DNA from: JAIBJN01 sp963811635
GTDB taxonomy: Bacteria > Actinomycetota > Thermoleophilia > Gaiellales > Gaiellaceae
Direction: 5' to 3'
Length of the DNA stretch: 64,000 nucleotides
Assembly (NCBI GenBank): GCA_963811635.1
Contig: CAWESB010000008.1
Coordinates: 1 to 64,000 of the forward strand
Shown here in pieces: positions 43,993 through 52,317 of this stretch (the first letter of the stretch is position 1; each line of letters starts with the position of its first letter). The position numbers and the translations under genes are program-made. A model generated the notes under the pieces. The model did not search any database and was not told the origin of the DNA. It saw nothing but the letters and a program-made list of their open reading frames with translations.

Positions 43993-44231
43993 CGCAGTTC
44001 GACCCGATCTGCGAGAAGTGCGAGGAGCTGATCCAGCCCTTCCTGGACCGGGAGCTGAGCGAGTCCGAGCGGGCGGAGGCCGAGGGGCACCTCTCCGGCT
44101 GCGGGTACTGCAACAAGCGCTACCGTTTCGAGGTCAACCTCCGCCGCTACGTCCGGCAGGCATGCTGCTCCGAGGAGATGTCGCCGGAGCTGAAGGCGAA
44201 GCTCGCCTCGCTCCGGACACCACTGCAGTAG
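43989..44231 (+). CDS. rsrA: Zinc-binding anti-sigma factor (RsrA-like)
   Basis: 80-residue ZAS protein. C11, H34, C38 and C41 give the H-x3-C-x2-C zinc motif (GHLSGCGYC), with C8 nearby and a C59-C60 pair, the same pattern as the redox cysteines of Streptomyces RsrA. In the reduced, zinc-bound state it should hold SigR; oxidation forms a disulfide and releases it. GTG 43989 overlaps the sigR stop. Confidence 0.9.
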   Translation: MTQFDPICEKCEELIQPFLDRELSESERAEAEGHLSGCGYCNKRYRFEVNLRRYVRQACCSEEMSPELKAKLASLRTPLQ

Positions 44232-44232
44232 G

Positions 44233-44910
44233 TCAGCCCTTTCCGCCGACGATGACGACGAGCCGGTTCGGGTCCTCGCCGCCCGGAAGCGCGGTGATGC
44301 CGACTCCGAGCTCGTCCGCGAGGCGCCGTGCGACCGCCTCGGCGCCCGGCGGGTAGTAGACGGAGGTCTCGGCGTAGTTGCGCCGGTCGGCGTCCTTGAC
44401 GTCGCCGATCCCGTAGGCGAGGCCGGCGATCTCGTTCGCGAGGGAGGAGGCGGCGTTCCCGCGCCGGGTCCCGTTGTAGACGTCGACCTGGATCTCCCAG
44501 CGTTCCGGCAGCGGCGCGGCAACGGCCGGCTTCGTCACCTGCGCCTGGGGCGCGACCGCCGGTGCTGCCGGGAAGAACTGCGGCCTGAGCGCGGCGATGA
44601 GGAAGGCGGCAACGACGAAGACGAAACCGAGGACGATCGCCCAGCGCCTGAGCGACCAGCGCTCGACTACCGACTCGACGGGCAACCCGGCGAGCTCGCG
44701 GGCCTCGCGCTCCGTGATCCCCAACGCAGAGGCGTAGACGACGGTCGCGGCGATGGCGTCGGCGGGCGAGGGGAACCGGTATGTCCGGCTCTCCTCGAGC
44801 GACTTGATGTCGTCGACTTCGAGGCTCGTGAGCGCGGCTGCGTCCTCCAGCGTCAGTCGCCGGCGCATCCGTGCCGCCACGAGCGGCGAACCTGCTGCGT
44901 GTGCCTCCAT
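44233..44910 (-). CDS. Membrane protein with RodZ-like HTH and LytR C-terminal domain
   Basis: 225-residue protein in three parts: a cytoplasmic helix-turn-helix-like N-terminus (about 10-75, AARMRRRLTLEDAAALTSLEVDDI), one membrane helix (about 88-108) and an outside LytR_C-type domain (about 138-223, IQVDVYNGTRRGNAASSLANEIAGL...VVIVGG). The arrangement resembles RodZ, suggesting a structural role at the cell wall or division site. Start is ATG 44910. It is convergent with rsrA, one base apart. Confidence 0.75.
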   Translation of the reverse strand: MEAHAAGSPLVAARMRRRLTLEDAAALTSLEVDDIKSLEESRTYRFPSPADAIAATVVYASALGITEREARELAGLPVESVVERWSLRRWAIVLGFVFVVAAFLIAALRPQFFPAAPAVAPQAQVTKPAVAAPLPERWEIQVDVYNGTRRGNAASSLANEIAGLAYGIGDVKDADRRNYAETSVYYPPGAEAVARRLADELGVGITALPGGEDPNRLVVIVGGKG

Positions 44911-44986
44911 CTCGGACCCTCAGTGTTCGGCGGTCGGCTCCTCCACCCTGCCTTTCTCATCGGCAGGAGGGCACGCTCCTTGAGGG

Positions 44987-45496
44987 CTACGCGGGAGGCG
45001 GGCAGGGCCCGTCGCCGCTCTGCGCGGAGAGCACGAAGGTGGGCTCGCCGACGTGGCCTTCGGCCATCCCGTAGGTGAGCAGGCTCAGACAGTCGTCGCC
45101 GCGCGAGAAGTCGACGCGGAACGACGTCGGCGCGGTCTCGTCCTGCTCGGGCCCGCTGCCGCTGATCACCCGGGTTCGCGGCTTCCATTCGGGCTCGAGG
45201 CTCGTGACGTAGAAGGAGACGACGTCCTCCTGCTTGGCGCCGGCAGGGGGCGCGATGAGGGCGCTCGTCACGACCTGATTCGGCACCGGAAGCACGTCCT
45301 CGCCGTTCGAGGTCTGCGTCAGCCGCTGGATCTCGCTGGCGCCGGGATAGAGGGGCACGGAATCGAGGATCTCCATGTTGGCGTCGACCCGGCTCGAGTC
45401 CAGCTGCGTCCAGGCCGCATAGCCGATGCCGGCGCCGAGCGTGCAGATGACGAACGCCGGGATGAGCACGGCCGGCCGGAGGAGCCTGCCCCTCAC
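44987..45496 (-). CDS. Hypothetical secreted or membrane-anchored protein
   Basis: 169-residue protein with an N-terminal signal-anchor (RPAVLIPAFVICTLGAGIGYAAW) and an external domain that includes SVPLYPGASEIQRL and VVSFYVTSLEPEWKPR. That pattern occurs in small actinobacterial exported proteins of unknown role. It overlaps the upstream nucleotidyltransferase by four bases and lies 76 bases before the RodZ-like gene; that gap contains a small CCTGCC/GGCAGG hairpin. No function assigned. Confidence 0.7.
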   Translation of the reverse strand: MRGRLLRPAVLIPAFVICTLGAGIGYAAWTQLDSSRVDANMEILDSVPLYPGASEIQRLTQTSNGEDVLPVPNQVVTSALIAPPAGAKQEDVVSFYVTSLEPEWKPRTRVISGSGPEQDETAPTSFRVDFSRGDDCLSLLTYGMAEGHVGEPTFVLSAQSGDGPCPPPA

Positions 45497-45996
45497 GGCA
45501 GCTCCTCGGGCGTGTCCACGTCGCCCGGGACGCCGAGGTCGTCGCAGGGAACGAGCACCGGCTCGAGCGCGCGTAGGCCCTCGTCGGGGACCGACCGCCA
45601 GAGCTCTCGGGCGACGACGATTGGATGCCCGCGGTCACCGTCGTAGCTCGCGGCCACCAGCGGTGCGTCGCCGGTGCGCCACGCCTCGAGGACGCGCGCG
45701 ACCGCCTCGGGTGCGAGCGTGGGGCCGTCCGCAAGTACGACCACCGCCGCCTCCACGTCCGCGCCGAGAGCCTCGAGCCCGCAGCGGAGCGACCCGCCCG
45801 GCCCCAGCTCCCAGTCGGGGCAGTCGACGATGCGCGCGCCGTCGACGGCGAGGGGATAGGCGCCGGCGACGACCACGACCTCGTCGACGGGCGCGCCCTC
45901 GAGGCGCGCGAGCACGTGCGGGAGGAGGAGGACCTGCTTGGGCGCGCCGAAGCGCGTCGCCGCGCCGGCCGCCAGCACGACGGCAGCGACAGGCAT
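45493..45996 (-). CDS. MobA-like NTP transferase (molybdenum cofactor cytidylyltransferase type), shortened
   Basis: 167-residue NTP_transf_3 protein with the nucleotide motif VVLAAGAATRFGAPKQ and the metal site VLADGPTLAPEAV. Relatives (MocA/MobA) are usually 190-200 residues. Here the stretch after PKQ goes straight to LLLPHVLARLEGA, missing about 15-20 residues including the usual G-x-P-L-L strand, so an internal deletion is likely. It could still transfer CMP or GMP to molybdopterin, or act on a sugar phosphate. It directly abuts the amidohydrolase stop. Confidence 0.75.
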   Translation of the reverse strand: MPVAAVVLAAGAATRFGAPKQVLLLPHVLARLEGAPVDEVVVVAGAYPLAVDGARIVDCPDWELGPGGSLRCGLEALGADVEAAVVVLADGPTLAPEAVARVLEAWRTGDAPLVAASYDGDRGHPIVVARELWRSVPDEGLRALEPVLVPCDDLGVPGDVDTPEELP

Positions 45997-47202
45997 CTAT
46001 CCCGCCGGGGCGGGGGCCCGACCGGCGTCGACCGTGAGGGTGAGGATGTCGGCGAGGTGAATCAGCCGGAAGGTCGCGCGGCTGACCGTCCGCACCTCGG
46101 CCTCGCCACCGGCCTCGGGCAGGGTCCGCCACAGGTCACGGGCGGTGCTGACGAGCTCGGCGATCCGATCGCGCTCGTCCGAGTAGCCGTCGCGCTCGGC
46201 GCAGGTGTTGAGGGCGAGGCCGAGGACGCCGATCGTGTCGGCCTGGCGCGTCCACAGGAGCGGGGTCGCCATCGCGAGGTAATGGTGGATGCGGGCGAAG
46301 GTCAGCGGCTGGTCGAAGCGGCGCGGACCGCGTGGCTCGACCAGCGGGGTCGGCTCCTCGTCGTCGGCGATGCGCGCCGCCGAGCGGCCCAGCATGTCGC
46401 GGACCTCCTCCTCGGAGAGGCCGGCGCTCATCGCCGTCCGCAAGGCGAGCAGCAGGGAGCCGGGCTGCTGCCCGTACGGGTAGTCCGATGCGTACAGCAC
46501 CTGCCCGGGCGCGACGCGGCCGAACATGTCCAGGAGGTCGATCGCGCTCCAGACCGAGGTGTCGAAATAGACGCGCGGCCGGCCGGCGAAGCACTCGGAG
46601 AGGGCGGCGAGATCGGCGATGCCGGCATGCGCGATGATCAGGGACGCCTCGGGGTAGGCGTCGTGGAGCCGGCGGAGGTGGTCGGCGATCGGCGGCAGGC
46701 CGCGCCCGCCGTGGATGAGGATGGGGACGCACCGCTCGGCGGCGAGCGCGAAGACCGGCTCGAGCCGCTGGTCGTTCAGGAGGAAGCCCTGCGCCCGCGG
46801 GTGGAGCTTGATCCCGCGCGCCCCCAGATCGAGGCACCGTGTCGCCTCCTCGATTGCCTGCTCCGCCAGGTCGAGCCGGACGAAGGGGACGAGGAGGCCC
46901 TCGGAGCGCTCGGCGGCCGCGAGCGTGCGGTCGTTCGCGGCCCGGAAGGCGGGCTGGCGGTCGGGCTCGTCGAGGCAGAAGGTGAACGCGCGCTCGACCC
47001 CCCAGCGTCGCAGGAAGTCGGTCAGCTCCTCGAACGGGGCGATCATCCCGTCGATGTCCCGCCCGACGTGAACGTGGGCGTCGAGCAGCTTCGCGCCCTC
47101 GGGGACGAGCGCGCGCGTCTCGGCCTCGTACCGGTCGACCAGCCCGCGCGCTCGTTCGAGAACCTCGTCCACGGCAATGAATCTACCCGGAGCGGCTACC
47201 AT
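45997..47202 (-). CDS. Amidohydrolase-family (amidohydro-rel) protein
   Basis: 401-residue TIM-barrel hydrolase with KLLDAHVHVGRD (H-x-H), GARGIKLHPRAQGF (metal-bridging lysine region), LIIAHAG and YASDYPYGQQ (aspartate). It has a C-terminal helical extension of about 100 residues beyond the usual barrel. The ATG at 47202 is used, but GTG 47172 (VDEVLERAR) is possible. It is divergent from the M24 peptidase, 8 bases apart, so the promoters must overlap the genes. Confidence 0.85.
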   Translation of the reverse strand: MVAAPGRFIAVDEVLERARGLVDRYEAETRALVPEGAKLLDAHVHVGRDIDGMIAPFEELTDFLRRWGVERAFTFCLDEPDRQPAFRAANDRTLAAAERSEGLLVPFVRLDLAEQAIEEATRCLDLGARGIKLHPRAQGFLLNDQRLEPVFALAAERCVPILIHGGRGLPPIADHLRRLHDAYPEASLIIAHAGIADLAALSECFAGRPRVYFDTSVWSAIDLLDMFGRVAPGQVLYASDYPYGQQPGSLLLALRTAMSAGLSEEEVRDMLGRSAARIADDEEPTPLVEPRGPRRFDQPLTFARIHHYLAMATPLLWTRQADTIGVLGLALNTCAERDGYSDERDRIAELVSTARDLWRTLPEAGGEAEVRTVSRATFRLIHLADILTLTVDAGRAPAPAG

Positions 47203-47210
47203 CGGGAGCC

Positions 47211-48314
47211 GTGCCCGACGTTCTCATCTTCGGCGACACCATCCGCTCGCCCGAGCTGCGCCACGAGGTTCCGATCACCATCGGCGACCCGTTCGTCTAC
47301 GTGGAGCGGAACGGCTCCCGCACCGCCTACGTCGGTTCGCTGGAGCTGCCGCGGCTCGAGCCCCTCGAGGGCCTCGACATCGTGCCGCTCGAGGAGCTCG
47401 GGCTCGACGAGCTCGTGGCGGGGGGCCTCAGCTGGCACGAGATGACGACGGAGCTCGTCCTCCGCGCCTGCCGGGCCGCCGACGTGCAGTCGGCTGTGAC
47501 GCCGCGCGACTTCCCCCTGGGCGTCGCCGACTACCTGCGGGCCCACGAGGTCGAGGTCGAGGCGGACGGCGGGCTCTTCGACCGGCGCCGCCGGGTCAAG
47601 TCCGAGGCCGAGCTGGAGGGAATCGGGCGGGCGCAGCGCGCCTCGGAGCGCGCCATGGACGCGATCCGCGCGCGCCTTCGCGAAGGCGGCCCCGTCACGT
47701 GCGAGGAGCTTCAGACGCTGGCCATGCGGATCTTCAGCGACGAGGGCGTGATGGTCGACGACCTCATCCTCGTATCGGCCGGGGCGCAGACGACGATCGG
47801 CCACGAGCCCGGCCAAGGCCCCATCGGCGAGGGCGAGCCGATCGTCGTTGATCTTTTCCCGCGCGATCCCGCATCAGGGTGCTACTCGGACATGACGAGG
47901 ACGTTCTGCCTCGGCGAGCCTCCCGAGGAGCTCGTCCGCTACCACGCGCTCGTCCGGGAGGCGCTCGACCTCGCGTACGCGACCATCCGGCCCGGGATCA
48001 GAGGCTCGGAGGCCCACCGGGTCGTCTGCGACCTCTTCGAGGCGCACGGGTTCAAGACCCAGCTCTCGAAGGCGCCCGGCGAGGTCCTGGAAGACGGCTT
48101 CTTCCACAGCCTCGGCCACGGCGTCGGGCTCGAGGTGCACGAGCTGCCGTCGCTCGGCCGGGTCGGCGAGGAAATCGTGGTCGGTGACGTGCTCGCGGTC
48201 GAGCCCGGCCTCTATCGGACGGGGTTCGGCGGCTGCCGCCTCGAGGATCTTGTGGTCGTCACCGACGACGGCTGCAGAGTCCTCACCGACTACCCCTACG
48301 ATCTCGCCGTCTGA
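47211..48314 (+). CDS. M24-family metallopeptidase (Xaa-Pro aminopeptidase-like)
   Basis: 367-residue pita-bread-fold dimetal aminopeptidase. The metal ligands are visible in VVDLFP (Asp), SDMTRTF (Asp), LGHGVGLEVHE (His), VLAVEPGLY (Glu) and RLEDLVVV (Glu). The N-terminal creatinase-like domain (1-140) is short and divergent. It probably trims N-terminal residues from proline-containing peptides. Start is GTG 47211. Confidence 0.92.
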   Translation: MPDVLIFGDTIRSPELRHEVPITIGDPFVYVERNGSRTAYVGSLELPRLEPLEGLDIVPLEELGLDELVAGGLSWHEMTTELVLRACRAADVQSAVTPRDFPLGVADYLRAHEVEVEADGGLFDRRRRVKSEAELEGIGRAQRASERAMDAIRARLREGGPVTCEELQTLAMRIFSDEGVMVDDLILVSAGAQTTIGHEPGQGPIGEGEPIVVDLFPRDPASGCYSDMTRTFCLGEPPEELVRYHALVREALDLAYATIRPGIRGSEAHRVVCDLFEAHGFKTQLSKAPGEVLEDGFFHSLGHGVGLEVHELPSLGRVGEEIVVGDVLAVEPGLYRTGFGGCRLEDLVVVTDDGCRVLTDYPYDLAV

Positions 48315-48347
48315 GCACGGCACCGTAGAGATTCGGGTCCTGGGACG

Positions 48348-49625
48348 CTAGGCCGCCAGGTCGAGTAGCGGCTCGAAGCGCACCGGGTCGTCGAACGGCC
48401 CGATCACCGCGAGGTTGAGCCGCTCCGCGCGGATGACGTCCTGGGCGACCCGGTGGAGGTCATCCAGCGTGACGCGGTCGAGTGCGGCGAGCACCTCCTC
48501 GGGCTCGCGGATGCGGCCCTCGAGCACCTCGTCGCGGAGCCCGAACGAGATCGTCCCCTTCGGGTCCTCGAGCGACAGCACCAGGCGCCCCTTGGCGAAG
48601 TTGCGCGCCTTCTCCAGCTCGTCGGCGTCAACGGGCTCCGAGGCGATGCGCCCGAACTCGCGCACGATCGTCGCCACGGCCTCGTCGATCCGCTGGATGT
48701 CGACGCCGCCCTGGGCGAAGAGCGTCCCGGCGTCCGTGTAGCCCTGGTTGTAGCCGTAGATGTAGTAGGCAAGCCCGCGGCGCTCGCGCACCTCGGTGAA
48801 GAGCCTCGACGACATGCCGCCGCCCAGCACTGTGGCGAGGAGCATGAGCGGATAGCGGTCCGGGTGGCCGAGCGGGTAGCTGTGCACGCCCATGCGCACG
48901 TGCGCCTGGTCGGAGGTCTTCGTGTGCACCTTCACCCGCGGCGCGTCCTGCTCCCAGCTGACGGGATCGGGCGTGCCGCTGGCACCGTCCGGAACGTCCC
49001 CGAGGAGCGCGGACACGCGCTCGACCGCGTCGGCACCCACCGCGCCGGCGAGCCCCGCGACCATGCGGGGCGCCCGATACCAGCGGTCCAGGTAGTCGAG
49101 GAACGTCTGGCGCGTCGCGCCGCGCACGGTCTCCTTCGTGCCGATGATGTCCCAGCCGAGCGGCTGGTCGCCGTAGAGGAGCTCGTCGTAGACGCCGTCG
49201 ACGTAGTCGCGCGGCGTGTCGTAGTACATGTTCATCTCCTCGACGATCACGCCCTTCTCGCGCTCGATCTCCTCGGCGTCGAACTTGGAGTGGCGGAGCA
49301 TGTCGACGAGGACGTCGAGCGCGGTGTCGCGGTGCTCGGCGGCGCACTTGACGTAGTAGCCCGTGTACTCCTTGCCGGTGAAGGCGTTGAACTCGCCCCC
49401 GATGGAGTCGATCTCCCCCGCGATGTGGCGCGCCGTCGGACGGTTCGCCGTCCCCTTGAAGAACATGTGCTCCGCAAAGTGCGCGATGCCGTTGGTGTCC
49501 TTCGTCTCGTAGCGCGAGCCCGCGGCGAGCATCACGAAGCAGGCGACCGACTTCGCCTGGGGCATGTCGGCCGTCACGACCCGCAGGCCGTTCGGGAGCG
49601 TGGTCTTCTCGAACGTCTTTGCCAT
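48348..49625 (-). CDS. M16-family zinc peptidase (pitrilysin/PqqL-like)
   Basis: 425-residue processing peptidase with the inverted zinc motif HFAEH (H49, E52, H53) and a distal glutamate in KGVIVEEMNMYYD. The C-terminal half keeps the R/Y substrate pair region (VRERRGLAYYIYGYNQGY). It is active-site competent and similar to mitochondrial-processing-type bacterial peptidases (MlpA/YmxG). Start ATG 49625 shares a base with the thioesterase stop (TGATG). Confidence 0.93.
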   Translation of the reverse strand: MAKTFEKTTLPNGLRVVTADMPQAKSVACFVMLAAGSRYETKDTNGIAHFAEHMFFKGTANRPTARHIAGEIDSIGGEFNAFTGKEYTGYYVKCAAEHRDTALDVLVDMLRHSKFDAEEIEREKGVIVEEMNMYYDTPRDYVDGVYDELLYGDQPLGWDIIGTKETVRGATRQTFLDYLDRWYRAPRMVAGLAGAVGADAVERVSALLGDVPDGASGTPDPVSWEQDAPRVKVHTKTSDQAHVRMGVHSYPLGHPDRYPLMLLATVLGGGMSSRLFTEVRERRGLAYYIYGYNQGYTDAGTLFAQGGVDIQRIDEAVATIVREFGRIASEPVDADELEKARNFAKGRLVLSLEDPKGTISFGLRDEVLEGRIREPEEVLAALDRVTLDDLHRVAQDVIRAERLNLAVIGPFDDPVRFEPLLDLAA

Positions 49626-50056
49626 CAGGTGGCCACAGAGCTCCTCTCTTCATAGGCGTCGAGGCGGGCGCGCCAGTCCTCGGGGACCGCCATGGGCGCG
49701 TTCGCCTCGTAGTCGTACGCGACGAGCACCGACGAGGCTTCCAGCACAAGCCGCCCGTCGCTGCTTCGGATCTCGTGCTGCATGTCGAAGCTCTTGTTCC
49801 CGACACGCGTGACGCAGGCGCCGATCTCGAGCGCCTCCGGGAAACGTGCGGGGGAGCGGAAGTCGACGCTGATGTGCGCGAGGATCAGCGACAGCTCGTA
49901 CGCGAAGTCGGGCCCGAGCACGTCGATCAGGTAGCGGACCCGCGCGGTTTCCAGATAGGTGAGGTAAACGGCGTTGTTCACGTGCTCGGCGACATCGACG
50001 TCCCGGAACTCGACGTCGCGCGGCATGACGAAGCGATAGCCGTCCATCACCGGCAT
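49625..50056 (-). CDS. Acyl-CoA thioesterase (4HBT hot-dog fold)
   Basis: 143-residue hot-dog-fold thioesterase with the active-site region VEFRDVDVAEHVNNAVYLTYLETARVRYL, in which Asp and the following HVNN are typical of YbgC/4-hydroxybenzoyl-CoA thioesterases. I set the start at ATG 50056 (MPVMDGYRF); ATG 50047 is a near alternative. It is divergent from the SIS gene, with 18 bases between starts. Confidence 0.9.
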   Translation of the reverse strand: MPVMDGYRFVMPRDVEFRDVDVAEHVNNAVYLTYLETARVRYLIDVLGPDFAYELSLILAHISVDFRSPARFPEALEIGACVTRVGNKSFDMQHEIRSSDGRLVLEASSVLVAYDYEANAPMAVPEDWRARLDAYEERSSVAT

Positions 50057-50074
50057 GGTACTTTCGCCGTTCAC

Positions 50075-50944
50075 GTGCCCGGCGACCTCACCCGAAAGGC
50101 GGTCTTCGCCCAGCCCGACTGGCTCCGCGGCATCCCCGAGCGCATCGGTGAGCGGCGCCTGCCGACGGGGCGCGTCGTCTTCACGGGCTGCGGGACGTCC
50201 TTTCACGCCGCCCAGACAGGCGGCGAGGCGCTCCAGTCCTTCGAGGCGGTGCTTTCGGCGCCCGAAGCCGACCTGCTCGTGGTCCTCAGCCACGAGGGCG
50301 GCACGACGCTCGCGCTCGAAGCCGTGCGGGCCTTCTCCGGCCCGAGCTGGCTCGTGACCGGCAAGGAGGAGAGCCCGCTTGCCGAGGCCGCCGACGAGGT
50401 GCTTGTCGTCACGCCGGAGATCGAGGAGTCCTACTGCCACACGGCGAGCTACACCGCCGCCGTCGCGGCGCTCGCCGCGCTGCGAGGCGACGACGTCTCC
50501 GGCCTGCCGGCCGCGGTCGAGCGCGTCCTTGCCGAAGAGCCCTTCCCGGTCTTCGACCACGAGCGCGTGGTCGTCGTCGGCGGAGGCCGCGACTGGCCGA
50601 CCGCCCAGGAGGCCGTCCTCAAGCTGCGCGAGGGCGTCCACCTCCCGGCGGAGGCACACCACACCGAGCAGATCCTCCACGGTCACCTGGCCGCGATCGA
50701 CGAGGACGTGAGGGTCTTCGTCCTCGAAGGCGAGGGGCGCGCCGCCGAGCGGTCGGCGGACGTGGTCCGTGCGCTCGGCGAGATCGGCGCCGAGACCACG
50801 CTCGTCCCGACGGAGCACCCCGCCGTCGACATCGTCCGCTTCCAGCTGCTCACCCTGGCGCTCGCCGAGCGCAGTGGCGTCAACCCGGACACGATCCGCT
50901 GGGACGAGCCGCGCTGGGACGCGGCCCGGCAGTCGTACTCCTAG
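50075..50944 (+). CDS. SIS-domain sugar isomerase-like protein
   Basis: 289-residue protein with two SIS domains, as in the isomerase half of GlmS or fructoselysine/amino-sugar deglycases: VVFTGCGTSFHAAQTGGEAL and SHEGGTTLALEAVRAF in the first, VVVVGGGRDWPTAQEAVLKLREG and EQILHGHLAAID in the second. It lacks the glutaminase half. The start is GTG 50075 (VPGDLTRK). Likely to act on a phosphosugar or an amino-sugar; which one is not known. Confidence 0.87.
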   Translation: MPGDLTRKAVFAQPDWLRGIPERIGERRLPTGRVVFTGCGTSFHAAQTGGEALQSFEAVLSAPEADLLVVLSHEGGTTLALEAVRAFSGPSWLVTGKEESPLAEAADEVLVVTPEIEESYCHTASYTAAVAALAALRGDDVSGLPAAVERVLAEEPFPVFDHERVVVVGGGRDWPTAQEAVLKLREGVHLPAEAHHTEQILHGHLAAIDEDVRVFVLEGEGRAAERSADVVRALGEIGAETTLVPTEHPAVDIVRFQLLTLALAERSGVNPDTIRWDEPRWDAARQSYS

Positions 50945-50947
50945 CGG

Positions 50948-52312
50948 CTACCGCGACAGGAGCCAGAGCCCGGCGATGGTGTAGACGACCATCAGCGCCA
51001 GCATGGCGTACTGGCTGATCGCCGCCTTCCGCGGCGACCGGAACAGCTCCACCGCCTTGTCGTGCGCGAGCACGAGGCCTGCGACATGGCCGATCACGAG
51101 TGCGGCGACCTGCGCGTACCAGATCGTCTTCGACGCGAGCGGGTTGAGATTGGGTCGGTAGTCCTCGCTCCCGAACAGGTTCCAGCCGAAGCCGAACGGA
51201 TCGGACGCGAAGCGGACGAGATACTGGCTCTCGCGCACGAAGAACGAGAAGTAGTGGGCGACCACGTAGGCGAGCGCGATGGGGACGAGGCTCCCGAGGA
51301 ACGCGCCGACCAGATCGCCGTCGTAGTCCACCGCCCTGGAGGCGATCTTCATCGCGGCGATGTAGGCGAGGGCGACGAGCACGACCATCCCGGCGAGGCC
51401 GGCGACCGCCAGCAGGGTTCCGAGCACGCGCGCGAGATCGGGCGACTCCTCGATCACCGGGCGCATCAGCCGGGCACGGAAGTCGACCGCCCAGTACTCG
51501 GTCTGACTGAAGCCGTCGAAGGCGACGGAGCCGAGCATCACCGCCACGAAGGCGAGCGTCCCCGGACGTGCGTCGAAGTTCGCGAGGCCGGTGAACGGCC
51601 AGCGGACGATCGGTCGGCCGTCCCGTTGGGCGAACGGCGCGATCCGCGCGAGGAGCCCGAAGTAGACGGCGAAGGCCTCGCCGTTCTCGGTCCAGGCATC
51701 CCGCCCGAACGCGAGCATCGCGAGCCACGTGATCGTGCTGTAGATGAGGATCGCACCGGCGAGCGCACGAGGGTCGGCCGGGTCCCAGTACGCGAGCTCG
51801 AGCGCGGCGAAGGCGAAGAGGAGCACTGCGCCCGGCCACCGGCCCAGGCGCTCGGGATACGCGAACGGCGTCTCCCAGCGGACGCCGGTGCGCTCCGACA
51901 CCCAGGCAGCGGCGTCCGCGGCCGCCCGCCACGGGCTCAACACCGTCCAGACGTTCCCGAGGAGGATGCTCAGCGCGGGCAGGCCGAGCCAGAAGATGAC
52001 GAAGATGAAGCGGGGGGCAACATTCTCTTCCGGGGACGTGTCCCCGATGGCCGCCGCGACGACGACGAGCACGAAGAGCGCGAACGAGAGCCCCGCGGCG
52101 ACCACATGGACCGCCCGGCTCCCGACGACTCGCGCCAGACCCTCGGGAAGCGGCCGGCCCCGGCTCTTCTCCGCCAGGATCGGCCGCTTCCAGAGCAACC
52201 AGAGGGCGACGAACGAGAGGACGAGGACGAGCGCGGCGCCGTAGTAGAACAGCCAGAGCGGAACCGGCAGGGCCTTGATCCCGCCGATTCCGTGCGCGAG
52301 CGGATAGGGCAC
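50948..52312 (-). CDS. Polytopic membrane protein of unknown function
   Basis: 454-residue protein with about ten to twelve hydrophobic helices, including LWLFYYGAALVLVLSFVALWLLW at the start and QYAMLALMVVYTIAGLWLL at the end, plus conserved-looking ENVAPRFIFVIFWLGLPALSILLGNVW and AHYFSFFVRESQYLVRFASDP segments. It resembles membrane proteins sometimes annotated as fenitrothion hydrolase, but I would not rely on that name. It begins (GTG) 5 bases after a cupredoxin-like gene, so the two may form a membrane redox or metal unit. Confidence 0.8.
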   Translation of the reverse strand: MPYPLAHGIGGIKALPVPLWLFYYGAALVLVLSFVALWLLWKRPILAEKSRGRPLPEGLARVVGSRAVHVVAAGLSFALFVLVVVAAAIGDTSPEENVAPRFIFVIFWLGLPALSILLGNVWTVLSPWRAAADAAAWVSERTGVRWETPFAYPERLGRWPGAVLLFAFAALELAYWDPADPRALAGAILIYSTITWLAMLAFGRDAWTENGEAFAVYFGLLARIAPFAQRDGRPIVRWPFTGLANFDARPGTLAFVAVMLGSVAFDGFSQTEYWAVDFRARLMRPVIEESPDLARVLGTLLAVAGLAGMVVLVALAYIAAMKIASRAVDYDGDLVGAFLGSLVPIALAYVVAHYFSFFVRESQYLVRFASDPFGFGWNLFGSEDYRPNLNPLASKTIWYAQVAALVIGHVAGLVLAHDKAVELFRSPRKAAISQYAMLALMVVYTIAGLWLLSR

Positions 52313-52317
52313 GCGGT

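Noticed and set aside
44911..44986. CCTGCC/GGCAGG hairpin as a terminator
   Set aside because: The stem is short and no T tract follows on either strand.
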